Part shown: piece by piece, positions 35,355 to 44,077 of the stretch
How the letters are laid out: each line of letters begins with the position of its first letter
Position numbering within the stretch: position 1 is the stretch's first letter
Source: an uncultured Flavobacteriales bacterium
GTDB lineage: Bacteria; Bacteroidota; Bacteroidia; Flavobacteriales_D; Parvicellaceae
Reading direction: 5' to 3'
Assembly (NCBI GenBank): GCA_913030835.1
Contig: CAJWDP010000005.1
Coordinates: forward strand, 1-64,000
DNA: 64,000 nucleotides
Program-made: the position numbers and the translations under genes
Notes under the pieces: model-generated
Told to the model about the DNA's origin: nothing
Database searches by the model: none
The model's input: the letters and a program-made list of their open reading frames with translations, nothing else

Positions 35355-35763
35355 CTCCCTGTTCGAGCAGCCACTTTATAGCCTCAGACTGAGAAGTAAA
35401 AACCCGTGTCGGTTTAATCGGATCATTGAAGCGAATGTAGAGATTAGCGATTAACCGCTGTGCTCTGTCCTTTACCAAGATCGCATCAGCTATTGTGTAC
35501 TGATTTTGGTCAGAAGATGATGCCCATTCCCTCACTTCTGCATCTACTGTCGCATTTTGACCGGCTTCGAAAAGATGCAAATACTTGTTGTTTTTCCCCC
35601 AGGCCTTTACCACTTCCAGCGAGGCATTAATATCCTTCATCGTAATGTGAGCATCACTCTTTACCCGATAGTGCAGAATATTGTCAGATCTCCAAACAAA
35701 GGCAATTTGTTCCATCTGAAATTTGTTCACAATACTATCATAGTCAAACTCTAAGAAATTCAT
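35305..35763 (-). CDS. DUF7793/STAS-like small protein
   Basis: The 152-residue protein has the pattern I associate with DUF7793/SpoIIAA-like proteins of Bacteroidota: HITMKDINASLEVVKAWG, KYLHLFEAGQNATVDAEVRE, TIADAILVKDRAQRLIANLYIRF and TRVFTSQSEAIKWLLEQ, i.e. alternating strands and helices of a STAS-type fold. Function unknown; possible lipid-binding or partner-switch role. Its last 50 nt are read from the complement of the folP 3' end, so the two convergent genes overlap. About 180 gene-free bases separate its start from menA. Confidence 0.75.
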   Translation of the reverse strand: MNFLEFDYDSIVNKFQMEQIAFVWRSDNILHYRVKSDAHITMKDINASLEVVKAWGKNNKYLHLFEAGQNATVDAEVREWASSSDQNQYTIADAILVKDRAQRLIANLYIRFNDPIKPTRVFTSQSEAIKWLLEQGATYALTNPSWNKQTIK

Positions 35764-35947
35764 GGCTCCTCTCCTTACGTAGAATCCGTAAATTTGTTCC
35801 CAAATCAGATCGGTTTTTACTTAATTCAGCAAGCAGTACACAAAGGTTTCTGTTTCCGATTGGTTCTATTGGACGATGCAATGCTAAGGCAAATCCTTCT
35901 CTACCATTTTCATCGCTTTTTAATAGAAAGTTACCATCTTTATCAAC

Positions 35948-36847
35948 ATGAAACTTAAAGCATGGTTTTCTGCATTGCGCTTGCGCACGCTTCCTCTAGC
36001 TGTCTCATGCGTTATTACAGGCGCTGGAATTGCCTGGCAGCAAGATATGTTGAATTGGGAGATAACATCATTAGCCCTGTGCACGACAATATTTTTGCAA
36101 ATATTATCCAACCTAGCTAACGACTTTGGGGACGGAGTTAAAGGGACTGATAACGATGCCAGAATTGGCCCTACAAGGGCACTCCAGTCAGGTGCAATAT
36201 CCCAATCTGAAATGAAATTGGGCATCTATGTCTCTGCGTTGATTTCGTTCACTTCAGGTTTATGGCTATTACTGGCTTCACTCCAATTCAATTGGACCTT
36301 TTTTATCATGTTATGCATCGGTCTTTTAAGCATCGGGGCAGCAGTAAAATACACCATTGGAAAGAGTGCGTTTGGCTACAAAGGCCTTGGTGATTTATTT
36401 GTATTCCTATTTTTTGGACCGGTTGGTGTTTTGGGCACATCCTTCTTACAAATTGGATCATTTGACTGGATGCACTTGTTGCCAGCAGCCTCCATCGGGT
36501 TGCTTTGCACCAGTGTTCTAAATCTGAACAATATGCGCGATCATAAGAACGATAAGAATAGCAATAAGAACACAATGGTTGTATACATGGGTTACCGCAA
36601 CGCGAAACACTATCACGCCGCACTTACCATTCTACCTATGCTGCTTTTTGGAACGTATGTGCAAATAACTGCAAACAGTTTGAGTTGGACGTATTTTTCA
36701 ATCCCGTTCTTTGTCGTCTTACTCGTACTTATTCGAATATATCGCATTCAAAATGAGAAATTGATGGATGGCTACTTGAAAATCCTTGCGCTTACCACCT
36801 TTTTCACTTCTGTAATTTTTATTCTTTCCTTGGTATTTACTTTTTAA
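35948..36847 (+). CDS. menA: 1,4-dihydroxy-2-naphthoate octaprenyltransferase
   Basis: This integral membrane UbiA-family enzyme (299 residues, eight or nine hydrophobic helices) prenylates dihydroxynaphthoate in menaquinone synthesis. Both Asp-rich metal motifs are visible: NLANDFGDGVKGTDNDARIG with GPTRALQSG at about 56-80, and NLNNMRDHKNDKNSNK at about 200. MenA rather than UbiA is favoured by the NDxxDxxKGTD form and by menaquinone being the sole quinone in most Bacteroidota. No other men genes are nearby. Confidence 0.95.
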   Translation: MKLKAWFSALRLRTLPLAVSCVITGAGIAWQQDMLNWEITSLALCTTIFLQILSNLANDFGDGVKGTDNDARIGPTRALQSGAISQSEMKLGIYVSALISFTSGLWLLLASLQFNWTFFIMLCIGLLSIGAAVKYTIGKSAFGYKGLGDLFVFLFFGPVGVLGTSFLQIGSFDWMHLLPAASIGLLCTSVLNLNNMRDHKNDKNSNKNTMVVYMGYRNAKHYHAALTILPMLLFGTYVQITANSLSWTYFSIPFFVVLLVLIRIYRIQNEKLMDGYLKILALTTFFTSVIFILSLVFTF

Positions 36848-36856
36848 TTGTAAGGG

Positions 36857-37123
36857 TTAAATTTCTATATCATATTGATCAGAATCATCAACAATTTCAA
36901 AATCCAATTTTGACTTCACCTGCTCTTCCTGCAATCTAAGCGGCAGTTCAACTTTTAACTTATTAATGATCTGCTCACAAATTTCCCTTTCCACCTTATA
37001 TCGCTTTTTGGATTTACTCAAAACAACGTCAGCAAAAAAACTGAATATTCCGCCCTTATGTGCCGTCAATAGCTCATCTACATTTTCTACTTCAAGTTTA
37101 ATTTTGATTTCCATTTTGCGCAT
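36857..37123 (-). CDS. Small hypothetical protein (88 residues)
   Basis: The ATG at 37123 (or 37114) gives a soluble charged protein with a beta-strand start (MEIKIKLEVENVDELL), a central hydrophobic FSFFADVVLS, a helical KVEREICEQIINKLKVEL and an acidic end (VDDSDQYDIEI). I recognise no family. It is convergent with menA, 9 nt beyond its stop, and divergent from the GNAT gene. Codon pattern is plausible, but without a homologue the call is moderate. Confidence 0.5.
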   Translation of the reverse strand: MRKMEIKIKLEVENVDELLTAHKGGIFSFFADVVLSKSKKRYKVEREICEQIINKLKVELPLRLQEEQVKSKLDFEIVDDSDQYDIEI

Positions 37124-37232
37124 TTTATTTGCTTTCAAAACTACCGATATTTTTACATCTCCGTTGCGATCATAGAGTCAATTTTACAACTTTCATTACC
37201 TTATGCGCTTGCATTTGAATTGAATTGAATTC

Positions 37233-37736
37233 ATGATGGAGAGTCAAATAAGGTTAGCAAAGGAAGAAGACCATGATGCGATAGCTCAATTGTTCCGCAG
37301 ATGCTCTTTAGCAATGAGGTCGGAGGGAATTATGCAGTGGAGTGAAGACTACCCGAAACCAACCGAATTAAGTAACGACATCAGTAACGATTCTCTATGG
37401 ATTTACTTATTGAATCAATCCGTTGCGGGAACCATAACAATTAATGGAATTGAACATCCGGAATACAAAAAAGTGAATTGGATTCATTCAAATTTCCAAG
37501 TTGTCCACAGACTAGCTGTACACCCTGAATATCAAAGAAATGGCATTGCCCGAAAGTTAATGCAATTCGCTGAAGAACATTGCGCAAATAGTGGATATAC
37601 ATCCATTCGATTGGATACCTTCACCAAAAATCCCGTGAACATAAATTTTTACTCTAAGCTTAATTATGACCAGGTAGGAATGATTTATTTCAAATCCCAC
37701 ACGGAACCATTTGCCTGCTTTGAAAAACTTCTTTGA
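37233..37736 (+). CDS. GNAT-family N-acetyltransferase
   Basis: The 167-residue protein follows the GNAT fold: IRLAKEEDHDAIAQLF at the start, a central strand SVAGTITING, and the acetyl-CoA motif A VHRLAVHPEYQRNGIARKLM with the Q-x-x-G-x-A loop, then SIRLDTFTKNPVNINFYSKL. Substrate is unknown. A 44-nt gap leads to the histidine kinase gene on the same strand, so co-transcription is possible. Confidence 0.88.
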   Translation: MMESQIRLAKEEDHDAIAQLFRRCSLAMRSEGIMQWSEDYPKPTELSNDISNDSLWIYLLNQSVAGTITINGIEHPEYKKVNWIHSNFQVVHRLAVHPEYQRNGIARKLMQFAEEHCANSGYTSIRLDTFTKNPVNINFYSKLNYDQVGMIYFKSHTEPFACFEKLL

Positions 37737-37780
37737 TTCTAAGAAAAGTTATCGATTATTTTTAAGTATTTTCCCCACCA

Positions 37781-39889
37781 ATGAAAACAGTAGTAACGGG
37801 TCTTTTATTCTTTGTCACATCACTTGTCTATTCTCAATTTGACAACCTCAAAATAGACTCGCTGCTGTCTGAGTTGGATGGTGCCAAAAATAAGCTTGAC
37901 ACCTTGGAAATTGCTTTTACTCTTTGTGATAATCACGAAAAATTTGATGAAAAAATCGTTTACGCAAAATTTGCCATCGAGATTAGCAAAACCATGCGAT
38001 CCGGAAAGTTTCTCGCCCTTGCTTATCAGAATATGTCTGAATTGCATGCTGATAACCTGCACTTTCAAGACGCCATTTCATGGAAATCCATGGAGATCGA
38101 AGTATGGGAAAAGTACAATTACAAACTCGAACTGGCAGACAGCTACTATGAACTTGCCGAACTGAATGAAAAAATTGGTTCCAGTTCAGATGCTCAAATT
38201 GCATTCGAAGAAGCCCTTGAGATATACGAAAAAATGGATGCTTACAAAGGTGTAGTGCGCGTAAAAAATAGTCTGGGCAAACTTCATAGAAACTTAAATG
38301 ACCTTGCTAACTCACTGGAATTCTATTTTGATGTACTTGATCTTGAAAGAGATCAGGAGATGGATGTTCAGGAAGCAAACACCTTGCTGAACATTGGAGA
38401 AATTTATAAGCTCCAGAAGGATTTTGATCAAGCCCAAAGTTTTTATCAAAAAGCAATAGAAAAGTACAGAGTTGCAAATTCACCGCTTGGAATCGGAAAG
38501 ACAACCAACAATCTTGGTAACATTTATCTTCAGAAAGGAGATTTGAATCAAGCGCTAACCTATTACAACAGTGCACTAATTTTATTCATTGAAGCTGGGG
38601 AAGAAACGTTAATGGCCAATGCATACAACGATATCGGTTTGGTTAAAGAATCTCAAAATAAATTTAACGTTGCGCTAAGTAATTTCGAAAAATCTCTAGA
38701 GCTTAAATTGCAAAACAACTTGATCTACAGTGTTCCCAGCACCTATGCAAACATTGCTTCAGTACACGGAAAACTCGGGAATCGAAAATCGGCAAAATTG
38801 TATTTTGACAAAGGCATAGACATGGCCAATAAATATGTGATACAAGATGAGCTCGCATATCTGTTCAATAAGAAAGCCGAATATGAAGAGCAAAATGGAA
38901 ATTTAGGTCAAGCACTGGCTTTATTTAAGCAATGTCTACTTTATAAAGACAGTGCAACTAAAAAGGAAAATGCAAGAAGAATAGCCGAGCTTCAAACGAT
39001 TTATGCGCTGGGAGAAATAGAGGAAAAAAATGAATTGTTGGAACTTAAAAACCAACTACTAACTAAAGACAAGCTAGACGAAAGAAACAGAAAAGTCCAG
39101 CTGCAGGTTGTTATCTATGGCCTGATCATAATCGTAATTTTAGTTGCACTGCTTCTTGCTAACAACTATAGAAAGCTTAAATACATCAGAAGCATAACCG
39201 CTCAATTAAAGGAAACCAATGAGGAGTTGACAGAAACTTTAATAAGTAAGGATGAGAAAGAGCTGCTCCTGAAAGAAATCCATCATCGAGTGAAAAACAA
39301 CCTGCAGGTAATCAGCAGTTTGATTCGGCTGCAATCATCAAAAGTTGAAAACACGAAAGTTGAAGGACTGTTTCAGGAATGCGAAGTTCGAGTAAAATCC
39401 ATGGCTTTGGTGCATGAGGAACTGTACAGAACGGATGACCTGTCAAGTGTAAATCTAACGGAATACATACGAAAGTTAGGCAATGATTTGCTTGACGCTT
39501 ACGTAATCGACAAAAAAATCGGATTCAGCTATGATGTTGGGGTCAGTTTTATGGGAATAGACACCTTAATCCCATTGGGTTTAATGATCAATGAAATAAT
39601 CAGCAATAGCCTTAAACACGGTTTCAAAAACAACGCTATTGAAGACCCTGAAATCTATATAAACATTCAGTTCACGGATCTGAAAGAGTACGAAATGACG
39701 ATCGGAGACAATGGGTCAGGCATGTCTGAAGATATCAACTTCGATTTTCCCGAAACGTTAGGTCTGGACCTAATTCTTACTCTAACAGATCAATTGGAAG
39801 GGTCAGTAGAGAGAATTCCAAAATCCAAAGGCACACACTACCTTGTCAAATTCAAGGATTTGGACATCCGAGGAATTATTCACAAATAA
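37781..39889 (+). CDS. TPR-containing sensor histidine kinase (HisKA_2 type)
   Basis: The 702-residue protein has a signal peptide (TGLLFFVTSLVYSQ), a periplasmic TPR array at about 60-400 (for example ANTLLNIGEIYKLQKDFDQA, TTNNLGNIYLQKGDLNQAL), one membrane helix at about 443-463, a short coiled coil, a HisKA_2 dimerisation domain with the phospho-acceptor in KEIHHRVKNNLQVISSL (His502) and a HATPase domain with N-box NEIISNSLKHGF and G-box IGDNGSGM. No response regulator gene lies beside it. TPR sensors of this design are common in Bacteroidota; the input, probably a protein partner in the periplasm, is unknown. Confidence 0.93.
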   Translation: MKTVVTGLLFFVTSLVYSQFDNLKIDSLLSELDGAKNKLDTLEIAFTLCDNHEKFDEKIVYAKFAIEISKTMRSGKFLALAYQNMSELHADNLHFQDAISWKSMEIEVWEKYNYKLELADSYYELAELNEKIGSSSDAQIAFEEALEIYEKMDAYKGVVRVKNSLGKLHRNLNDLANSLEFYFDVLDLERDQEMDVQEANTLLNIGEIYKLQKDFDQAQSFYQKAIEKYRVANSPLGIGKTTNNLGNIYLQKGDLNQALTYYNSALILFIEAGEETLMANAYNDIGLVKESQNKFNVALSNFEKSLELKLQNNLIYSVPSTYANIASVHGKLGNRKSAKLYFDKGIDMANKYVIQDELAYLFNKKAEYEEQNGNLGQALALFKQCLLYKDSATKKENARRIAELQTIYALGEIEEKNELLELKNQLLTKDKLDERNRKVQLQVVIYGLIIIVILVALLLANNYRKLKYIRSITAQLKETNEELTETLISKDEKELLLKEIHHRVKNNLQVISSLIRLQSSKVENTKVEGLFQECEVRVKSMALVHEELYRTDDLSSVNLTEYIRKLGNDLLDAYVIDKKIGFSYDVGVSFMGIDTLIPLGLMINEIISNSLKHGFKNNAIEDPEIYINIQFTDLKEYEMTIGDNGSGMSEDINFDFPETLGLDLILTLTDQLEGSVERIPKSKGTHYLVKFKDLDIRGIIHK

Positions 39890-39975
39890 TGAATGTCAAT
39901 CAGGGTAAAAATCATACTTTGCGGGAACAGATCAAGGATCATACAATTAACAAATAGGGATTACGGTAATAACAA

Positions 39976-42024
39976 ATGAAAGTACAGAATTACATTGAGG
40001 GAAAATGGCATGAAGGAGAGGGCGTAGAACTTGAATTGCACCACGCCATTACAGGTGAGCATTTAGGAACAACATCCAGCCAGGGTATTGATTATATCTC
40101 CATAATGAACTATGCCAAAAATGTAGGTGGACCAGCACTTCGTAAAATGACTTTTCAAGAGCGCGGCAGAATGCTGAAAGCACTTGCCTTGCATTTGATC
40201 GGAATCAAAGAAAAGTTTTATGCATTGAGTTCAGCTACAGGAGCAACAAGAATCGACTCGTGGATTGACATTGAAGGAGGAATTGGCAATTTATTTGCCA
40301 ATGCATCGCTAAGAAAACAATTCCCCGACCTACCCTATTACGTCGATGGTGAGGCTGCTCCACTTTCCAAAAACGGCACATTCATTGGTCATCATATCAT
40401 GGTCCCTAGACAAGGTGTAGCTATTCATATCAATGCATTTAATTTTCCAATTTGGGGAATGCTCGAAAAAATAGCGGTCAACCTGATGGCAGGAGTTCCG
40501 GCTATTGTAAAACCATCAGAATTTACTTGCTACCTAACGGAGTTAATGGTAAAAGAAATAGTGGCTTCTAATATACTTCCCGAAGGTTCACTCCAATTGG
40601 TATGTGGATTAGGTCGAGGAATTATTGACCACGTGGACCACAACGACATGATTACGTTTACCGGATCTGCCAAAACAGGTAAAATGCTAAAGGGTCTGCC
40701 GCACATCATCGAAAACTCCGTTCCATTCAATCTCGAAGCGGATTCCTTAAATGGATGTGTTCTAGGTGAGGATGCTGTTCCCGGCACACCCGAATTTGAC
40801 TTGTTCATCAAAGAGGTGCAAAAAGAAATTACGGTCAAAACCGGGCAGAAATGTACCGCTGTCAGAAGAATTTTAGTTCCTGCAAAACTAGTGGAAGATG
40901 TGCAGTCAGCTCTTTCCAAAAGACTGGAAAAAACAGTGATTGGAGACCCGTCTAACGAAGCGGTTCGGATGGGTGCATTGGCAACAAAAACGCAGGTGAC
41001 TCGAGTGAAGGAAAATGTATCCAAGCTATTAGCAGAACAGGCTCTTGTTTATGGAGACCTTGAAAAGTTTGAGGTGGTCGGTGCAGACAAACAAAAGGGA
41101 GCGTTCTTTTCTCCCATCGTAATGTTGAATGACGACCCGTTTAACAAATTGGCAGCACACAACGTGGAAGCTTTCGGACCCGTATCTACCATTATGCCTT
41201 ACAATTCGCTTTCTGATGCAGTTGAGCTAATCAAGATGGGGAAAGGATCACTCGTAACATCTATTGTTACAGCCAATGATAAACTTGCCCGAGAATTTGT
41301 TACTGAAGCCGCTTGCAGCAACGGAAGAATTTTAGTTCTGAATGAACGATGTGCAAAGGAGAGTACAGGTCATGGTTCTCCAATGCCATTGCTAACACAT
41401 GGTGGACCGGGCCGCGCAGGAGGTGGTGAAGAAATGGGGGGAAAACGAGGAATTTTACATTATTTGCAACGTACTGCGATCCAAGGACATCCCCAAACGA
41501 TTACAGCCATTACACAGCGTTTTCAGGTTGGTGCAGATCAACCGGAAGCCAATCCCCATGTCTTCAGACAGCATTTTGAAGAGTTACAGATCGGAGATAC
41601 TGTTTTTACCCATAAGCACACCGTTACTGAAGCAGACATTGTCAATTTTGCCAATGTAAGCGGCGACAATTTCTATGCCCATATGGACGCCACGTCATTG
41701 GAGGGAACCATTTTCGAGCAGCGTGTTGCCCACGGTTATTTTGTTCTTTCTAAAGCGGCAGGATTATTCGTTGATCCTATTAAAGGACCGGTACTGCTCA
41801 ACTATGGTATCGATGAAGCACGATTTGTTAAACCTGTGTACCCGGGTGCTACATTGGGCGTTAAATTTACCGTGAAAGAAAAGACGGATCAGGAAAAGAG
41901 ATCGGAGGAGGACATTGCCAAAGGAATTGTCCGATTTTTGGTCGATGTTTACGATGAAACAGGTGAGACAGTGGCATTAGCAACTATTCTCACAATGGTG
42001 AGAAAGTTGGACCAATCCAGCTAA
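39976..42024 (+). CDS. paaZ: PaaZ-like bifunctional aldehyde dehydrogenase / enoyl-CoA hydratase
   Basis: The 682-residue protein joins an aldehyde dehydrogenase (about 1-520) to a MaoC-type hydratase (about 535-680). Seen: general base Glu254 in NLEADSLN, nucleophile Cys293 in TGQKCTAVRR, and in the hydratase the D-x-x-x-x-H pair in SGDNFYAHMD with VAHGYFVLS. In phenylacetate degradation PaaZ opens the oxepin-CoA ring and oxidises the aldehyde. The hot-dog domain and length match PaaZ. Only an enoyl-CoA hydratase follows (12 nt); the PaaABCE epoxidase and PaaK ligase are not in the window, so the pathway may be split or the enzyme may serve other CoA-linked aldehydes. Confidence 0.92.
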   Translation: MKVQNYIEGKWHEGEGVELELHHAITGEHLGTTSSQGIDYISIMNYAKNVGGPALRKMTFQERGRMLKALALHLIGIKEKFYALSSATGATRIDSWIDIEGGIGNLFANASLRKQFPDLPYYVDGEAAPLSKNGTFIGHHIMVPRQGVAIHINAFNFPIWGMLEKIAVNLMAGVPAIVKPSEFTCYLTELMVKEIVASNILPEGSLQLVCGLGRGIIDHVDHNDMITFTGSAKTGKMLKGLPHIIENSVPFNLEADSLNGCVLGEDAVPGTPEFDLFIKEVQKEITVKTGQKCTAVRRILVPAKLVEDVQSALSKRLEKTVIGDPSNEAVRMGALATKTQVTRVKENVSKLLAEQALVYGDLEKFEVVGADKQKGAFFSPIVMLNDDPFNKLAAHNVEAFGPVSTIMPYNSLSDAVELIKMGKGSLVTSIVTANDKLAREFVTEAACSNGRILVLNERCAKESTGHGSPMPLLTHGGPGRAGGGEEMGGKRGILHYLQRTAIQGHPQTITAITQRFQVGADQPEANPHVFRQHFEELQIGDTVFTHKHTVTEADIVNFANVSGDNFYAHMDATSLEGTIFEQRVAHGYFVLSKAAGLFVDPIKGPVLLNYGIDEARFVKPVYPGATLGVKFTVKEKTDQEKRSEEDIAKGIVRFLVDVYDETGETVALATILTMVRKLDQSS

Positions 42025-42036
42025 AATTTTAAGAAT

Positions 42037-42810
42037 ATGAGCAGCGCAATAGAACAAGGAGATATACGTGAGAGTAGCACAGCAAATGGAGTTGCAACCA
42101 TTGAGTTCTTCCACCCAATGAGTAATTCTCTTCCGGGACAGCTATTATCTAAACTCACAGAAGCGATAAATAAGGCTGGAAAAGACGACGCTGTTCGTGT
42201 CATCCTCTTAAAATCCTCGGGGGATCGTGCATTTTGTGCCGGTGCTTCTTTTGATGAATTGTCTTCCATAGAAAACCTGGAAGAAGGAAAACAATTTTTT
42301 TCCGGCTTTGCCAACGTCATCAATGCAGCAAGAAAATGCCCAAAGCTCATTATAGGAAGAGTGCAAGGTAAAGCCGTAGGTGGAGGAGTTGGTTTGGCCA
42401 GCGCAGTAGACATTTGTTTTGCAACCAAATATGCCTCCGTAAAATTATCCGAGCTGGCAGTTGGAATTGGTCCCTTCGTAGTAGGACCGGCAGTGGCTCG
42501 CAAAATCGGTATATCAGCCATGAGCATGCTTGCCATAAATGCTACCGAATGGTATACGGCAGAATGGGCAAGAGAAAAAGGAATTTACTCGGATATTTTC
42601 GACAGCGCTGAAGAAATGGATGAAGCAATCAAAAAGCTGAGCGATCAATTGTCTCGTTCAAATCCGGAAGCCATGGTTATGCTGAAGAAAACATTTTGGG
42701 AAGGGACTGAAAATTGGGATGAACTTCTTTCAGAACGAGCAGCAATCAGCGGCAAATTGGTTCTTTCAGATTTCACCCGAAATGCGATTGCATCCTTTAA
42801 ATCAAAATAA
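42037..42810 (+). CDS. Enoyl-CoA hydratase/isomerase family protein
   Basis: The 257-residue crotonase-fold protein has the oxyanion-hole segments DRAFCAGASFDEL and GRVQGKAVGGGVGLASAVDICFAT and the following KLSELAVGIGPFVVGPAV. The acidic residue expected in the second catalytic position falls in SELAVGI, so activity is plausible. It starts 12 nt after paaZ and likely shares its message; PaaF- or PaaG-like roles are possible but cannot be separated by sequence reading alone. Confidence 0.9.
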   Translation: MSSAIEQGDIRESSTANGVATIEFFHPMSNSLPGQLLSKLTEAINKAGKDDAVRVILLKSSGDRAFCAGASFDELSSIENLEEGKQFFSGFANVINAARKCPKLIIGRVQGKAVGGGVGLASAVDICFATKYASVKLSELAVGIGPFVVGPAVARKIGISAMSMLAINATEWYTAEWAREKGIYSDIFDSAEEMDEAIKKLSDQLSRSNPEAMVMLKKTFWEGTENWDELLSERAAISGKLVLSDFTRNAIASFKSK

Positions 42811-42999
42811 GCAGTCGTCTAATTTCTTTTTGATTATACTATTCATCGCCTTCAATCGTTTAATCTTCAGCTAATCCCAATTGAGCTGTCATTGGTAAAC
42901 TCAAACGGAACGACGGTTGGTTGGCTATTGGCAAAGTTCTTATCATTTGTTAATTTCAAACATTGGCATCCCTGATAAAATACACTAGTAAAAGACCAC

Positions 43000-43947
43000 A
43001 TGAATAGATTACCTAAAATAATATCCGTTTTCATTTTATTACTGGGGTGTCATACCTTCAATGCGCAGGAAACGTATTACAATGAAAAGCCCGATAGTAT
43101 TGCAAAAATTATTACGATCAAGGGAACCGTTTATACCGGTTCGATTTTGTCAGATGACGGTAAAATTTTAACCATTGAATCAGCAGAAGTAGGAAAGATC
43201 GTCATCGACAAGATTGACATCAAAAAGATCGAGTACATCAAAAATACTGAACAGAATGCAGATGGATTTAAACTGTCGTTGTATGAATATGGCTTCGCGC
43301 CAACTGCATTCAATCTTCAAAAAAATCAAGTAAGCCTTCAGAATCATTATTTTGCCTATTGGGTTGTTGAATACGGAATAACCGACAACATCAGTATTGA
43401 CGCCGGTATTACTTATCCATTGGTCATGCCCATAAAATTTGGACTTAAAAGTTCAGTAAAGCTTGCCGAAGATCTACGGTTAGGCGTTAAAGCAAATGCA
43501 TACGTCACAATGGATTACTACGGTTTAGGAAGTCATACGAATAACACGTCTACAATAATCACTCCGTTTAGCATGGGTTATAATGCTTCCGGAATGCTTA
43601 CTATTGGCGATCCGTCGATCAATTTGACTGTAGGGGGAACATATTACAATTTTGACGCTGATTTAGTTGCAAGCCATATCATGGGTTATGCCTTATTTCT
43701 CGGAGGACACAAACAATTCAAAGACAAGCTTGGATTGTCCATGGAATTACTTTATTTACAAGACTATACACAGACCTCGCTTTTTTCATTCGGAGTTTTA
43801 CTCAAGTACTTCAGGTCCCCTACAAAACTGTTCACTATTGGTCTAGAAACGCCAACTTTTCCGAGAGTCAATGCGTTCAGCACTCATACAGCGACCCAGT
43901 ATCTGGTTATCCCGCTACCCTATGTGGGATTTAGAAAATTATTTTAG
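43000..43947 (+). CDS. Putative outer-membrane beta-barrel protein
   Basis: The 315-residue product has a signal peptide (SVFILLLGCHTFNAQ), a small beta domain at about 30-85 (ITIKGTVYTGSILSDDGKIL, VIDKIDIKKIEYI) and then a barrel-like part of alternating aromatic strands (YWVVEYGITDNISIDAGITY, SMGYNASGMLTIGDPSINL, GVLLKYFRSPTKLF) that ends in ...YVGFRKLF, a typical C-terminal aromatic barrel strand. I recognise no named family. Upstream 189 bases contain no gene and no clear signal. Confidence 0.75.
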   Translation: MNRLPKIISVFILLLGCHTFNAQETYYNEKPDSIAKIITIKGTVYTGSILSDDGKILTIESAEVGKIVIDKIDIKKIEYIKNTEQNADGFKLSLYEYGFAPTAFNLQKNQVSLQNHYFAYWVVEYGITDNISIDAGITYPLVMPIKFGLKSSVKLAEDLRLGVKANAYVTMDYYGLGSHTNNTSTIITPFSMGYNASGMLTIGDPSINLTVGGTYYNFDADLVASHIMGYALFLGGHKQFKDKLGLSMELLYLQDYTQTSLFSFGVLLKYFRSPTKLFTIGLETPTFPRVNAFSTHTATQYLVIPLPYVGFRKLF

Positions 43948-43996
43948 ACAAACATCTACCGTATCGGAATTATAAAGGAATCGTTTGAAATTACTA

Positions 43997-44027
43997 TTGT
44001 GTAAATTATCCACATGAATTACTTTTG
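43997..44027 (+). promoter_or_regulatory. Bacteroidota promoter (-33 TTG and -7 TACTTTTG) of the DUF349 gene
   Basis: TTG at 43997-43999 and TACTTTTG at 44020-44027 are separated by 20 bases, the best complete match to the TTG-N19-21-TAnnTTTG pattern in the window. The predicted transcript start near 44033 leaves a leader of about 45 nt before the ATG at 44078. Confidence 0.6.
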
Positions 44028-44077
44028 TCTTCCTTGATTATCGCAGTCAAAATGTGACTACGAAAATGTGAAATGAA

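Noticed and set aside
40530-41024. Minus-strand open frame of 164 codons antisense to paaZ
   Set aside because: It lies entirely inside a well-supported gene with intact catalytic residues; no signal, domain or plausible start context.
42021-42536. Minus-strand open frame of 171 codons antisense to the enoyl-CoA hydratase
   Set aside because: Shadow of a strongly conserved gene; the translated product has no recognisable features.
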